Assembly: GCA_021817825.1 (NCBI GenBank)
Contig: JAKAFS010000041.1
Span: 1-34,424, forward strand
Length of the DNA stretch: 34,424 bases
Source: Deltaproteobacteria bacterium
Lineage (GTDB): Bacteria > Desulfobacterota > Syntrophia > Syntrophales > UBA5619
Direction: 5' to 3'
In this document: piece after piece, positions 8,427 through 16,560 of the stretch
Layout of the letters: every line of letters begins with the position of its first letter
Position numbering within the stretch: the first letter of the stretch is position 1
The notes under the pieces: generated by a model
The model's input: only the letters and a program-made list of their open reading frames with translations
Told to the model about the DNA's origin: nothing
Databases searched by the model: none
Program-made: the position numbers and the translations under genes

Positions 8427-9031
8427 GGCGTCTCTTTCCTCAGAATCCACTTGACTGCTGCAAGGAGGTTTGCGGCCATGTGCGCGGGCCGGACCAGCGC
8501 CCCTTCCTGTCCGTTGGCGCCGCCATCGCCCAGTGCCGCCGCTGTCCTGTTCCCATAGCCCGTCCGGACCAGGATCCCCCTGATACCGGTCCTGGTCCCC
8601 GCCTCGAGGTCGCTCAGCGTGTCTCCTACCATGTAGGAACGGCTGAAGTCGATACCCAGTTCCTGCTGTGCCCGAAGAAAGAGGCCCGGGGCGGGCTTTC
8701 GACAATCGCAGGTCCTGAGGTAGGGCTCCCGGCCTTCCGTCGGATGGTGGGGGCAGTAGTAGATTCCGGCGAGAAAGGCCCCTTCCTGCCGGAGCATTTC
8801 CTCCAGGCGTGCATGAAGATCGGCGATGAAGGCCTCGTCGAAAAAACCGCGGGCCACACCGGACTGGTTGGTGACGACGATCGCCTTCATCCCGCTTGCA
8901 TTGAGCCGGCGGATCGCCTCGGCGGCGCCGGGAATCAGGCGCAGCTTTTCCAGGCGGTCCAGATAGCCCACCTCTTCGTTGATCGTTCCGTCGCGGTCCA
9001 GAAAGACCGCCGCTCCTGTTTTTTCTTCCAT
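8423..9031 (-). CDS. gmhB: D-glycero-D-manno-heptose 1,7-bisphosphate 7-phosphatase
   Basis: A 202-residue HAD phosphatase that removes the 7-phosphate during ADP-heptose synthesis. The catalytic motif is FLDRDGTIN (D12 nucleophile, D14). VTNQSGVARG forms motif II, the zinc loop has Cys93, His95, Cys108 and Cys110 (CPHH...CDC), and MVGDTLSDLEAG is the last HAD motif. ATG 9031 is preferred over TTG 9043: GAGG (9038-9041) lies 6 nt upstream of it. That Shine-Dalgarno directly abuts a REP element beginning at 9042. The following gene, waaC, overlaps by 4 nt. Together with WaaC and WaaF it supplies and transfers inner-core heptose; the other ADP-heptose enzymes (GmhA, HldE) are not in the window. 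Confidence 0.93.
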   Translation of the reverse strand: MEEKTGAAVFLDRDGTINEEVGYLDRLEKLRLIPGAAEAIRRLNASGMKAIVVTNQSGVARGFFDEAFIADLHARLEEMLRQEGAFLAGIYYCPHHPTEGREPYLRTCDCRKPAPGLFLRAQQELGIDFSRSYMVGDTLSDLEAGTRTGIRGILVRTGYGNRTAAALGDGGANGQEGALVRPAHMAANLLAAVKWILRKETP

Positions 9032-9041
9032 CAATCGCCTC

Positions 9042-9067
9042 AAAAAAGGGGGACAGCTACCCTATTT
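9042..9067 (-). repeat. REP-like palindrome upstream of gmhB
   Basis: Top strand reads AAAAAAGGGGGACAGC and then TACCCTATTT; on the operon strand this is the same AATAGGGTAGCTGTCCCCC unit found around waaF. It is orientated opposite to the copy at 9336-9359 and ends exactly where the gmhB ribosome-binding site begins. Confidence 0.85.
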
Positions 9068-9130
9068 CCAGATTCTTTCACCTCATAATGCCACAACGTC
9101 GCTTAGCGGAGGCTCGTCCCTGATCCCTCG

Positions 9131-9230
9131 AGTCCGGTTCGGGAAGGGGGCTTCGGGAGGGCCGCATTGGAGATTTTCGCTGCGAAAATATCCAGCGGAC
9201 CGGCGAAGCCCCCGCCCACGAACCCGGGCC
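9131..9230. repeat. ~100-bp imperfect inverted repeat between waaF and gmhB
   Basis: The stretch is symmetric about 9180/9181. The centre ATTTTCGCTGCGAAAAT (9173-9189) is almost perfectly palindromic. Outer arms match: GGTTCGGGAAGGGGGCTTCG on the left against the complement of CGAAGCCCCCGCCCACGAAC on the right, with a few mismatches. The transcript would form one very long hairpin. It carries no credible gene; the short frames across it are palindrome by-products. With the REP copies at either end it fills most of the 322-nt gap between gmhB and waaF, so it looks like a MITE-like insertion. No transposase is nearby. Confidence 0.7.
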
Positions 9231-9335
9231 ATACAAACTTTGAAACGTCGGGTCTTCCTCTGGCGGGCGATGTCCCACCGGGCGGATGCACTTATTTCGG
9301 CTCTACCGTTGAACCGTTCAGAGAAATAGAAAATA

Positions 9336-9359
9336 AAAATAGGGTAGCTGTCCCTATTT
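9336..9359 (+). repeat. REP-like palindrome overlapping the waaF stop codon
   Basis: Top strand AAAATAGGGTAGCTGTCC followed by CTATTT: inverted arms AAATAGGG/CCCTATTT around TAGCTGT. The waaF stop codon (TAG on the minus strand, 9354-9356) lies inside its right arm. Confidence 0.85.
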
Positions 9360-10430
9360 CTGGCTCAGGAGCTTCCGCGCGGCCTGATAGACCTCCTCGA
9401 CGCCGATCAGCTCCATGCACTGAAAATCGGTCGGGCAGACCGGTTTCAGGCAGGGGCCGCAGGCCACCGGATGGTGGACGACGACGCTCCTGGCTCCCAC
9501 GGGCGATGTCGCCGCAGGGTTCGTGGAGCCGAAGATGGCGATCGTGGGGATGCCCAGCGCGCCGGCGACATGCATGAGCCCGGAATCGTTCGACAAAAAC
9601 AGGTCGCAGCGGGACATCAGCGCAATCGCCTCCTGAAGGTTCGTCTTTCCGGCCACATCGATCAGGGGATGGCGGGCGCTTTTGGCCACTGCTTCGGTGC
9701 TTGCCCGGTCGCTGTCGCTGCCGAAGAGAATCCCCTGTCCTCCTCCGTCATCGATCAGACGATCGGCCACGGCTGCGAACCGTTCGGGAAACCATTTCTT
9801 GGCCGGTCCGTAGGCAGCCCCCGGGGCAATGCCGATCAGCGGCCGGCCTGCTTCTTTTGAGATTCCGAAGGCGGCCAGCAGTTTCGTCGCCGTATCCGCG
9901 TATGCGGCGTCCGGTTGAAGACATACGTCGCGTTCGGCAGCCGCGCAGCCCAGCGCCCGGACCATCTCGACATAGTAGTCGATCTGATGGACCCGGCGGA
10001 TCGCCTTTGTCCGTCGGACCGAATGGGTGAGGAGCGGTCCGCGGCCGTCGCTGTTGTACCCGGCCCGAATAGGGATGCCGGCGAGCCGCGTGATGATGGC
10101 CGCCTCGATCGCGTTCTGGAGGAGGATGGCGCAATCGAACCGGCGTTCTTTAAGTTCCCCGGCCAATCGCCACTTGCCCCGGATGCCGCCGTGCCGTCCG
10201 GGTTCCTCAAAGGCGATGACCTCGTCCACCGCGGGACTGAGGCGATAGACCTCGGCCACCCATGGCTTGGCGAGAACGGCTATCCGCGCCTGCGGCCAGG
10301 TCTTGCGGATGGCGGCAACGGCGGGGAGGGTCATGACCACATCGCCGATCCAGTTCGTTCCCCGGATCAGGAGCTGCTCGATTCCCTCGCTGGGGAGCTT
10401 TTTCCCTCCTCTGACCTGCAATGGCATCAT
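9354..10430 (-). CDS. waaF: Lipopolysaccharide heptosyltransferase II-like (GT9)
   Basis: 358 residues from ATG 10430; GTG 10436 and ATG 10427 are alternatives and no Shine-Dalgarno decides. LLIRGTNWIGDVVMTLPA is the ADP-heptose:LPS heptosyltransferase II signature. RAGYNSDGRGPLLTHSV follows, then IGIAPGAAYGPAKKWFPERF, the donor site SNDSGLMHVAGALGIPTIAI with FGSTNP, and CGPCLKPVCPTDFQC at the end. The enzyme adds the second heptose to the inner core. The frame terminates (LLSQK) in a TAG contributed by a REP palindrome, so the native C-terminus may have been slightly longer or shorter. REP units flank the gene on both sides. Confidence 0.88.
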   Translation of the reverse strand: MMPLQVRGGKKLPSEGIEQLLIRGTNWIGDVVMTLPAVAAIRKTWPQARIAVLAKPWVAEVYRLSPAVDEVIAFEEPGRHGGIRGKWRLAGELKERRFDCAILLQNAIEAAIITRLAGIPIRAGYNSDGRGPLLTHSVRRTKAIRRVHQIDYYVEMVRALGCAAAERDVCLQPDAAYADTATKLLAAFGISKEAGRPLIGIAPGAAYGPAKKWFPERFAAVADRLIDDGGGQGILFGSDSDRASTEAVAKSARHPLIDVAGKTNLQEAIALMSRCDLFLSNDSGLMHVAGALGIPTIAIFGSTNPAATSPVGARSVVVHHPVACGPCLKPVCPTDFQCMELIGVEEVYQAARKLLSQK

Positions 10431-10510
10431 CTTCACTCTATTGGCTCACGAATTTATTCCTCCGGCAAAACAGAGCAAATGTTGTCCTGCCGGATTAATC
10501 ATCGGGGAAT

Positions 10511-10560
10511 AATAGGGTAGCTGTCCCCCTATTTTAATAGGGTAGCTGTCCCCCTATTTT
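10511..10560 (+). repeat. Two tandem 25-bp REP units between lpxL and waaF
   Basis: Two identical 25-bp units, 10511-10535 and 10536-10560. Each begins AATAGGGTAGCTGTCCCCC and ends TATTTT, and each is an imperfect palindrome (AATAGGG/CCCTATT). The right unit overlaps the lpxL stop codon at 10554-10556. The unit matches the repeats at 9042-9067 and 9336-9359, making four copies in 1.5 kb. Confidence 0.9.
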
Positions 10561-11435
10561 GGTATTTGACACTTCTTCGTCTTCCAACGCTGGTGGAGCC
10601 AGAGCCACTGGTCGGGATACTGCCGGACCGTTTCTTCGATCACCTTCGTGAAGCGCTGGGTGTTGGCAAAGATATCGGCATCCTTGTCGCCGGTCTGGGT
10701 GAGTTCCACCTCCGGGCCGATGACGAAACGATACCGTCCGTCCGGGAGCCGTACCATGGTGCTGGGCAGGACGGGCGCTTCGGTGTGGAGGGCCAGCAAC
10801 GCGAGGCCGTCCGTCGTGCAGGCCGGCCGGTCGAAGTAATTGACGAAGCACCCCTCATACCAGTCGACATTCTGATCGATCAGGATCCCCAGGATCTCGT
10901 TGTTCTTGAGACTCCGGAGCATCGGCCGCATGGCGTGCTCCTTGGCCAGGGGCCTGTTGCCCGTCGCCGACCGGACCGATAAGACCAGGCGGTCCAGAAG
11001 CGGGTTGTCCAGGGGACGGTAGATGGCGACCACGGGCTTGAGCAAAAGGGCTGCCGCCGCGGCCCCCAATTCCCAGTTGCCGAAATGGGCGCTGAAAAGC
11101 AGGACCCCCCGTCCCTTTGCGAGGGCCTTCGTGCAGTTTTCCAGCCCTTCCGCCTCGACCCATGCGCCGACGTTTTCCCGTGTCAGCCGGGGAATGTCGA
11201 AAAATTCCGCCGCCACGATCCCCAGGTTCCGGTAGACCTTCCGGACAATCCCGAGGATCTCTTCGCTGGATTTTTCCGGGAAGGCCCGCCGCAGGTTATA
11301 GGTGGCGATCAGGCGCTGACGGGCAGAAAGATAGTAGAAAAGGCGAAAAAAGCCGATGAACAGGGCTTTGCGCAGCGGGGCGGGGATCGCTCCCAGAATT
11401 TTCACGAGGGCATCGGCAATAAACTTTGTCGTCAC
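10554..11435 (-). CDS. lpxL: Lipid A late acyltransferase (LpxL/HtrB family)
   Basis: A 293-residue lysophospholipid-acyltransferase-family protein. Such enzymes add a secondary acyl chain to Kdo-lipid A precursor at the inner membrane. The catalytic HX4E motif is AHFGNWE (H117, E122). Other features are an N-terminal hydrophobic stretch (about 21-36), YNLRRAFPEKS near 46-56, IYRPLDNPLLDRL and ILIDQN, and a C-terminal WLWLHQRWK. The start is GTG 11435, with GAGGG about 12 nt upstream, so it is not firmly fixed. The last residues (CQIPK) are followed by a TAG from a REP unit. It is the only late acyltransferase here; LpxM-like activity is not excluded. Confidence 0.88.
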   Translation of the reverse strand: MTTKFIADALVKILGAIPAPLRKALFIGFFRLFYYLSARQRLIATYNLRRAFPEKSSEEILGIVRKVYRNLGIVAAEFFDIPRLTRENVGAWVEAEGLENCTKALAKGRGVLLFSAHFGNWELGAAAAALLLKPVVAIYRPLDNPLLDRLVLSVRSATGNRPLAKEHAMRPMLRSLKNNEILGILIDQNVDWYEGCFVNYFDRPACTTDGLALLALHTEAPVLPSTMVRLPDGRYRFVIGPEVELTQTGDKDADIFANTQRFTKVIEETVRQYPDQWLWLHQRWKTKKCQIPK

Positions 11436-11525
11436 CGCCGGTGCCCTCTGAATCTCAAAACCTGCATCGATTATTTTCTCCAGTCGCGCCGGGGTGATGT
11501 CGGATGTTCCGCCGGCCGGCCATAC

Positions 11526-12608
11526 TTAATACGCAAGGCGGGAAAAAATCAACTCCCTAAATGGCTCGGCAGGAGCGATCTCCATTCCGATCCGCAGCAG
11601 CAAGACGTGGGGCAGGAAGTCCGGAAAATCGGCGAGGCGGACGCCGTCCTTTTCCGTCGTGACGATCCGGTCGGCGCCGGTTTCACCGGCCAGTTGGCGC
11701 AGCAGGTCCAGATCGGCGGAGGCGTAGGGATGATGGTCGGGATAGGCCCTAAAGGCCTTGATGTCCGCCCCCAATTCGGTCAGACTCTTTCGGAAGGACT
11801 CGGGGCGGCCGATCCCGGCAAAGGCGCAGACCTTCCTGCCTTGGAGGTCCGCAAGGGGGCGCACCCGCCCCGTATCGGCTTCGACCAGGGCGACGGGCTG
11901 ATGGGTTCCCCGGAAGCTGGGGAGGGGCAGATCGGGAAGGAGAGATGCGTCCACACTTCCTTCAGCCGATCCGGTCCGGACGATGAGATGGGCGCGGCGC
12001 AACTCCTGCGGGGATTCCCGCAGCGGTCCCCGGGGGAGAATGTAACCGTTGCCGAAGGGGCGGGCGGCGTCAATCAGCACTATATCGAGGTCCCGGTGCA
12101 GGGCCCGGTGCTGGAAGCCGTCGTCGAGGATCAGGCAGTCCGCTCCGAACCTTTCCAGGGCGGTACGTCCCGTAAGTGCTCTTGCAGGGCCGGTGAGGAC
12201 CGGGACCCCCTCGATCGCGCGGGCGATCAGGGCCGGTTCGTCGCCGGCCTCCCGCCAATTCATGCAAATCCGGTTTCCGTCGGAAACGACGTTGACGGGG
12301 CCTTGCGCGCTGCCTCCGTAGCCGCGGCTCAGCACCGCCGGCCGCCGGCCCCTGGTCTTCAGCAGGTTGGCCAGGAAGATCACCATCGGGGTCTTGCCGG
12401 TGCCCCCTACAGTGAGATTGCCGACGCTGATGACCCGGCAGGGGAGTCGCTCCTGACGCAGAATCCCCCCGTCGTAGAGACGGTTTCTTGCGGCCATGGC
12501 GATTCCGTAGGGGAGGGAAAGGAGGTGCAGGATACTCCGGAGGATCCGGTCGCGGCCGCCCGGTTGTTCTTCTTTCCATAACCTCTGGATCGTTTCCTCA
12601 GCAGCCAT
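11526..12608 (-). CDS. lpxK: Tetraacyldisaccharide 4'-kinase
   Basis: A 360-residue LpxK, which phosphorylates the 4' position of the lipid A disaccharide. The P-loop is SVGNLTVGGTGKTP (61-74), preceded by an N-terminal membrane-associated helix (about 21-45). VLSRGYGG and the family motif LILDDGFQH follow. GTG 12611 and ATG 12608 are adjacent; ATG with GGAGAG 8-10 nt upstream is preferred. It lies 42 nt after msbA. In E. coli the msbA-lpxK pair is also adjacent. Between lpxK and lpxL is a 90-nt gap without a gene. waaA, often found in this part of such operons, is absent. Confidence 0.95.
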   Translation of the reverse strand: MAAEETIQRLWKEEQPGGRDRILRSILHLLSLPYGIAMAARNRLYDGGILRQERLPCRVISVGNLTVGGTGKTPMVIFLANLLKTRGRRPAVLSRGYGGSAQGPVNVVSDGNRICMNWREAGDEPALIARAIEGVPVLTGPARALTGRTALERFGADCLILDDGFQHRALHRDLDIVLIDAARPFGNGYILPRGPLRESPQELRRAHLIVRTGSAEGSVDASLLPDLPLPSFRGTHQPVALVEADTGRVRPLADLQGRKVCAFAGIGRPESFRKSLTELGADIKAFRAYPDHHPYASADLDLLRQLAGETGADRIVTTEKDGVRLADFPDFLPHVLLLRIGMEIAPAEPFRELIFSRLAY

Positions 12609-12650
12609 CACCAGGATCTCTCCACATCAACGGTTCACCGGAACCGGCCT

Positions 12651-14402
12651 TCAGTTTTCCGTTTTCTCCTCGCCGTCCCGGCCGTTGTCTTTGAACTGCA
12701 TGTGATGAAGGCGGCAGTACTCTCCCTGACAGGCCAGGAGGGAATCATGGGTTCCCTCTTCCCGGATCTCCCCGTTGACCAGAACGACGATCCGGTCGGC
12801 ATTCCGGATCGTCGAGAGGCGATGGGCGATGACCAGGGTCGTTCTGCCTTTCATGAGGTTTTCCAGGGCATCCTGCACTTCGATCTCCGCCTCCGAATCG
12901 AGGGAGGACGTCGCCTCGTCGAGGATCAGGATCGGGGCATCCTTCAAAAGGGCGCGGGCGATGGAGATCCTTTGCCGCTCTCCGCCGGAGAGCTTCGTCC
13001 CCTGCTCGCCGATGAGGGTGTCGTAGCCTTCGGGCAGCCGCATGATGAACTCGTGGGCATTGGCGGCCTTCGCCGCGGCGACGATCTCCGCCTCGGTCCG
13101 TTCGATGTCGCCATAGGCGATGTTGTTCCGCACCGTGTCGTTGAAGAGAATCGTCTGCTGGGTCACCATGGCGATCTGCCCCCGGAGCGATTCCACGGTG
13201 ACGGTGCGGATGTCCCGGTCGTCGATGCGGATCGCTCCTTCCGATACATCGTAGAAGCGGGGGATCAGGTTGACGAGCGTCGTCTTGCCCCCGCCGCTCA
13301 TTCCCACGAAGGCGACCACTTCCCCGGCCCGGATCGTCAGGTTGATGTTCCGCAGGACCGGCGCTTCTTCATAGCGGAAGGTGACGTCCCGGAGGGCGAT
13401 TTCCCGGGAGATCCGCGGCAGGGGGGCGGCGTCGGGAAGGTTGCGGATCTCGGGGACCAGGTCGATGATGGCAAAGACCCGCTCGGCCCCGGCAATCCCC
13501 TGCTGGATCGTGTTGTTCACGTTGGTCAGCCTCTTTACCGGCTCGTAGAGCATGATCAGGGCCGTCAGGAAGGAAAAGAAGGTCCCCGGCGTCGAATGGC
13601 CGTGGATCACCTGATAGCCGCCGTAGAAGATGATCGCCGAGATGCCGAGCCCCCCCAGGAATTCCATGAGCGGGCTGGAGATGGCGTTGATCGAAACGGC
13701 CTTGAGGTTGAGGCGGAACAACCGTTCGTTTTCTCCGGCAAAACGCCGGTTTTCATATTCCTCCATGCTGAAGGCCTTGACGATCCGGGTGCCCGAGATC
13801 GTCTCCTGTAGCAGGGTGGTGAGGCTTCCCACGGTGACCTGGGTCCGCCTGGCGATCTGCCGCATCTTCTGACCGAACTTGGCGATCGGGTAGATGGCGA
13901 TCGGGAAGACGAGCATGGCGATGATGGCCAGCTGCCAGTCCCGGTAGAAGATGACGAAGACGAGACAAACCAGGGTCGAGCTGTCCTTGAGGAGCGCCGT
14001 GACCGCCTCCGAGACGGCCCCCTGAACATAGCCCACATCGTTCGTGATCCGGGACATGAGGACCCCGGTCGGGTTCTTCGTGAAGAAGGAAAGCGACTGG
14101 GTCTGGATCGTCCGGTAGAGTTTCTCCCGCAGGTCGGCGACGACCCGCTGGCCGATGAAGTTCATCAGGACCGTCTGGGCGTAGTTGCATCCCCCCTTCA
14201 AAAGATAGATGACGATGACCGCCAAGGGAATCCACTTGAGCATCTCGGCGTTTTGTTTCAGAAAAATTTCGTCGAGGGCCGGCTTGACCAAAAAGGCGAG
14301 CGCCGAGGTCGTTGCCCCGACGACGAGCATGCAGAGCATGGCGATAAAAAACTTGACTGCATGCGGTCTGGCGAGCGTCAGCAGCCGCTTGAAGATATCC
14401 AC
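12651..14402 (-). CDS. msbA: Lipid A export ABC transporter, ATP-binding/permease MsbA
   Basis: A 583-residue half-transporter that flips core-lipid A across the inner membrane. The N-terminal ~310 residues form the six-helix exporter domain. The nucleotide-binding domain follows with Walker A GMSGGGKT (367-374), Q-loop Q415, signature LSGGERQR (471-478), Walker B ILILDEATSSLD (491-502) and the switch His in IAHRLST. The GTG start at 14402 has GGAGAG about 6-7 nt upstream. It begins 12 nt after lpxB. Length and order are ordinary for MsbA; a general multidrug exporter is possible by sequence, but the lpx neighbours argue for lipid A. Confidence 0.94.
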   Translation of the reverse strand: MDIFKRLLTLARPHAVKFFIAMLCMLVVGATTSALAFLVKPALDEIFLKQNAEMLKWIPLAVIVIYLLKGGCNYAQTVLMNFIGQRVVADLREKLYRTIQTQSLSFFTKNPTGVLMSRITNDVGYVQGAVSEAVTALLKDSSTLVCLVFVIFYRDWQLAIIAMLVFPIAIYPIAKFGQKMRQIARRTQVTVGSLTTLLQETISGTRIVKAFSMEEYENRRFAGENERLFRLNLKAVSINAISSPLMEFLGGLGISAIIFYGGYQVIHGHSTPGTFFSFLTALIMLYEPVKRLTNVNNTIQQGIAGAERVFAIIDLVPEIRNLPDAAPLPRISREIALRDVTFRYEEAPVLRNINLTIRAGEVVAFVGMSGGGKTTLVNLIPRFYDVSEGAIRIDDRDIRTVTVESLRGQIAMVTQQTILFNDTVRNNIAYGDIERTEAEIVAAAKAANAHEFIMRLPEGYDTLIGEQGTKLSGGERQRISIARALLKDAPILILDEATSSLDSEAEIEVQDALENLMKGRTTLVIAHRLSTIRNADRIVVLVNGEIREEGTHDSLLACQGEYCRLHHMQFKDNGRDGEEKTEN

Positions 14403-14414
14403 GCGTTTCTCTCC

Positions 14415-15551
14415 TTAATTCATCATCTCAAAGGCGATCCTGGCCGTCCGTTGCGCCGCCCCGGGCGTTCCCAATTTTCCCCGGAGCTCCGCCAGCGCCG
14501 CTTTCATCTCCCGGGTCCTTCCCTGCCGGCCGATCATGTCCCTGATCTCGGCGGCGATCCGCTCCGGATTCGCTTCGTCCTGGATCAGTTCGGGGACGAC
14601 GGCCCGTCCGGCGATCAGATTGACCAGGCTGATATGGTCCACGCGGATGCACCGGCGGCCGACGGCGTAGGAGAGGCCGGAGACCTTGTAGAGGACCACC
14701 ATGGGGGTCTCCAGCAGCGCCGTTTCCAGGGTGGCCGTCCCCGAGGCGACCATGGCCGCATCGGCGACGGCGATGACGTCGTAGATCTCCTCCCCGATGA
14801 CGTTGATCCGGAGGGGGAACTGCCGCAGGATGTCCCGGACGAATTCGGGATTCAGCGTCCCGGCCAGGGGGAGAACGAACTGGAGCGGGGAGATCTTCTC
14901 TGTCAGGATCCGGCAGGCGCCGAGCATCGCCGGCAGAAGTTTGGCCACCTCGGACTGCCGGCTTCCGGGGAGGATGGCGACGGTCACGGCCTCCTCTTTC
15001 AGGCCGAAACGTTTCAGCGCCTCGCTGCGCGGATACTTTTTCTTCACCTCGTCCAAAAGCGGATGGCCCACGAAGGTGACGTCCACGCCGCTGTTCCGGT
15101 AAAATTCCGCTTCGAAGGGGAGGATCACCGCCATCCGGTCCACGGACTTGCGGATCGTGTTGACCCGGCCCTTGCGCCAGGCCCACACCTGGGGGCTGAC
15201 ATAATAGAGGACCTTGATCCCCCGCTTCCGGGCGGCCCGGGCGAGCGGGAGATTGAAGTCGGGATAGTCGATCAGGATGAGGAGCTCCGGCGGATCGTTT
15301 TTCAGGATCGCCTTCAGCCGGCGCATGACCTTGAGGATCATGGCCAGCTTGAAGATCACTTCCGTCAGCCCCACGACGGCCATGTCGGCCGCATCGGCCA
15401 GCAGTTCGACCCCGGCGGCGCGCATCCGGTTTCCCCCCACCCCCGAAAAGGACAGCTGCGGATCGAGCCGAACCATCTCCCGGACCAGGTTGCCGCCATG
15501 CAGGTCGCCGGAGGCCTCGCCGGCGACGATCATGACCTTGCGCGGCTTCAC
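14415..15551 (-). CDS. lpxB: Lipid-A-disaccharide synthase
   Basis: A 378-residue GT19 enzyme that joins UDP-2,3-diacylglucosamine to lipid X. Recognisable family blocks are VMIVAGEASGDLHGGNLV at the N-terminus, FSGVGGNRMRAAGVELL, ILIDYPDFNLPLA, YYVSPQVWAWRKGRV, the VGHPLLDEV block, ILPGSRQSEV and the C-terminal SGTATLETALL. GTG 15551 overlaps the stop of the upstream oxidoreductase (GTGA), indicating translational coupling. Its substrate supply needs an LpxH, LpxI or LpxG pyrophosphatase, and none is in the window. Confidence 0.96.
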   Translation of the reverse strand: MKPRKVMIVAGEASGDLHGGNLVREMVRLDPQLSFSGVGGNRMRAAGVELLADAADMAVVGLTEVIFKLAMILKVMRRLKAILKNDPPELLILIDYPDFNLPLARAARKRGIKVLYYVSPQVWAWRKGRVNTIRKSVDRMAVILPFEAEFYRNSGVDVTFVGHPLLDEVKKKYPRSEALKRFGLKEEAVTVAILPGSRQSEVAKLLPAMLGACRILTEKISPLQFVLPLAGTLNPEFVRDILRQFPLRINVIGEEIYDVIAVADAAMVASGTATLETALLETPMVVLYKVSGLSYAVGRRCIRVDHISLVNLIAGRAVVPELIQDEANPERIAAEIRDMIGRQGRTREMKAALAELRGKLGTPGAAQRTARIAFEMMN

Positions 15552-16555
15552 GGCGACCTCCGACCTCCCGCCGGCGATGGTTCCCGGGAGGGGGGGGCGG
15601 GCAGATCCCGCGAGGAGCGCGCCCGGCTGCGGTCGATGGCGTCATTGATCTTGAGCGCCAGCGCCAGGGCGTCGCGCCCTTCCTGGCCCGAGACGGCAGG
15701 CTCCGTCCGCTCGGCCACGGAACGGACGAAGGCGCGGATTTCCGCCTCCAGGGCATCGTGCATGACGATTTCCACGGGATTCTGGACAATCGCCACCTGC
15801 CCGTCGGGTCCCCGTTTCCGGGCCAGGGAGACCAACTCCTTCTTCTGGTAGTTCACGGCATGGTAGCCCTCGGGTCCGAAGAAGCGGATCTTCTGTAGGG
15901 TCTTGGCCGAGACCCGGCTCGCGGTGATATTGGCGACGCAGCCGTTCTGGAAGGTGAGGCGGGCATTGGCGATATCCACCTTGTCGGAAAGGACCGAAAT
16001 CCCCACGGCCTCGACCGCTTCGACGGCCGAATGGACGAAGTGCAACAGGAGGTCCAGGTCGTGGATCATCAGATCGAGAATGACATCCACATCGGTGCCC
16101 CGTTCGAAGAAGGGGTGGAGACGGTGGGATTCGATGAACAGGGGCTGGCTCATCACGCTCTCCAGCGCCACCACCGCCGGGTTGAACCGCTCCACGAGGC
16201 CGATCTGGAGGATCAGGTCCTTGGCCTTAGCCAGGGACAACAGGGCGTCCGCCTCGGCGAGGGTGACCGAAATCGGTTTTTCCAAAAGGACGTCCACGCC
16301 CGCCTTCAGGAAGACCGAGGCGACCTCGTAATGGGCGCCCGTCGGCACGGCGACCGAGACGGCGTCGACCGATTCCGCCAGCTCGCTGAAGTTTGTGAAG
16401 GCCTTGCAGCCGTAGCGCTCGGCCGCTTCCCGGGCCCGTTCCGGCATTTCGTCGGCGACGCCGACGATCCGGCAGCCTTCGATCTGCGCGTATTTCTGGA
16501 GGTGGTAACTGCCGAGATGGCCGATCCCCACCACGCCGATGCGGATTTCTTTCAT
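15548..16555 (-). CDS. Gfo/Idh/MocA family oxidoreductase between lpxA and lpxB (GnnA-like position)
   Basis: 335 residues. The Rossmann motif is GVVGIGHLGSYH (G10, G12, G15). The family signature LEKPIS is at 91-96, and DLMIHDLDLLLHF is the active-site helix. The frame is open for another 230 codons upstream across lpxA, but the ATG at 16555, 5 nt after the lpxA stop, gives the full domain. Known relatives: GnnA of Acidithiobacillus oxidises the 3-position of UDP-GlcNAc, and with the aminotransferase GnnB yields the diamino sugar of amide-rich lipid A. GnnA-like genes in this operon position are also known in other deltaproteobacteria. No GnnB is visible here, so GnnA activity is only a possibility; NAD(P)-linked sugar oxidation is the safe call. 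Confidence 0.82.
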   Translation of the reverse strand: MKEIRIGVVGIGHLGSYHLQKYAQIEGCRIVGVADEMPERAREAAERYGCKAFTNFSELAESVDAVSVAVPTGAHYEVASVFLKAGVDVLLEKPISVTLAEADALLSLAKAKDLILQIGLVERFNPAVVALESVMSQPLFIESHRLHPFFERGTDVDVILDLMIHDLDLLLHFVHSAVEAVEAVGISVLSDKVDIANARLTFQNGCVANITASRVSAKTLQKIRFFGPEGYHAVNYQKKELVSLARKRGPDGQVAIVQNPVEIVMHDALEAEIRAFVRSVAERTEPAVSGQEGRDALALALKINDAIDRSRARSSRDLPAPPSREPSPAGGRRSP

Positions 16556-16560
16556 AGGCT

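Noticed and set aside
8427-8705. A 93-residue N-terminal extension of waaC
   Set aside because: It is an out-of-frame shadow of gmhB; the GT9 start motif begins at GTG 8426.
9103-9291. Short minus-strand frames in the waaF-gmhB gap (about 62-66 codons)
   Set aside because: They run through the 100-bp inverted repeat, and their sequence is explained by the palindrome; no ribosome-binding site or known family.
11085-12581. 498-codon open frame antisense to lpxL/lpxK, with similar long frames opposite msbA, lpxB and lysS
   Set aside because: GC-rich third positions keep the opposite frame open; translations are rich in Arg, Gly, Asp and Pro without domain structure.
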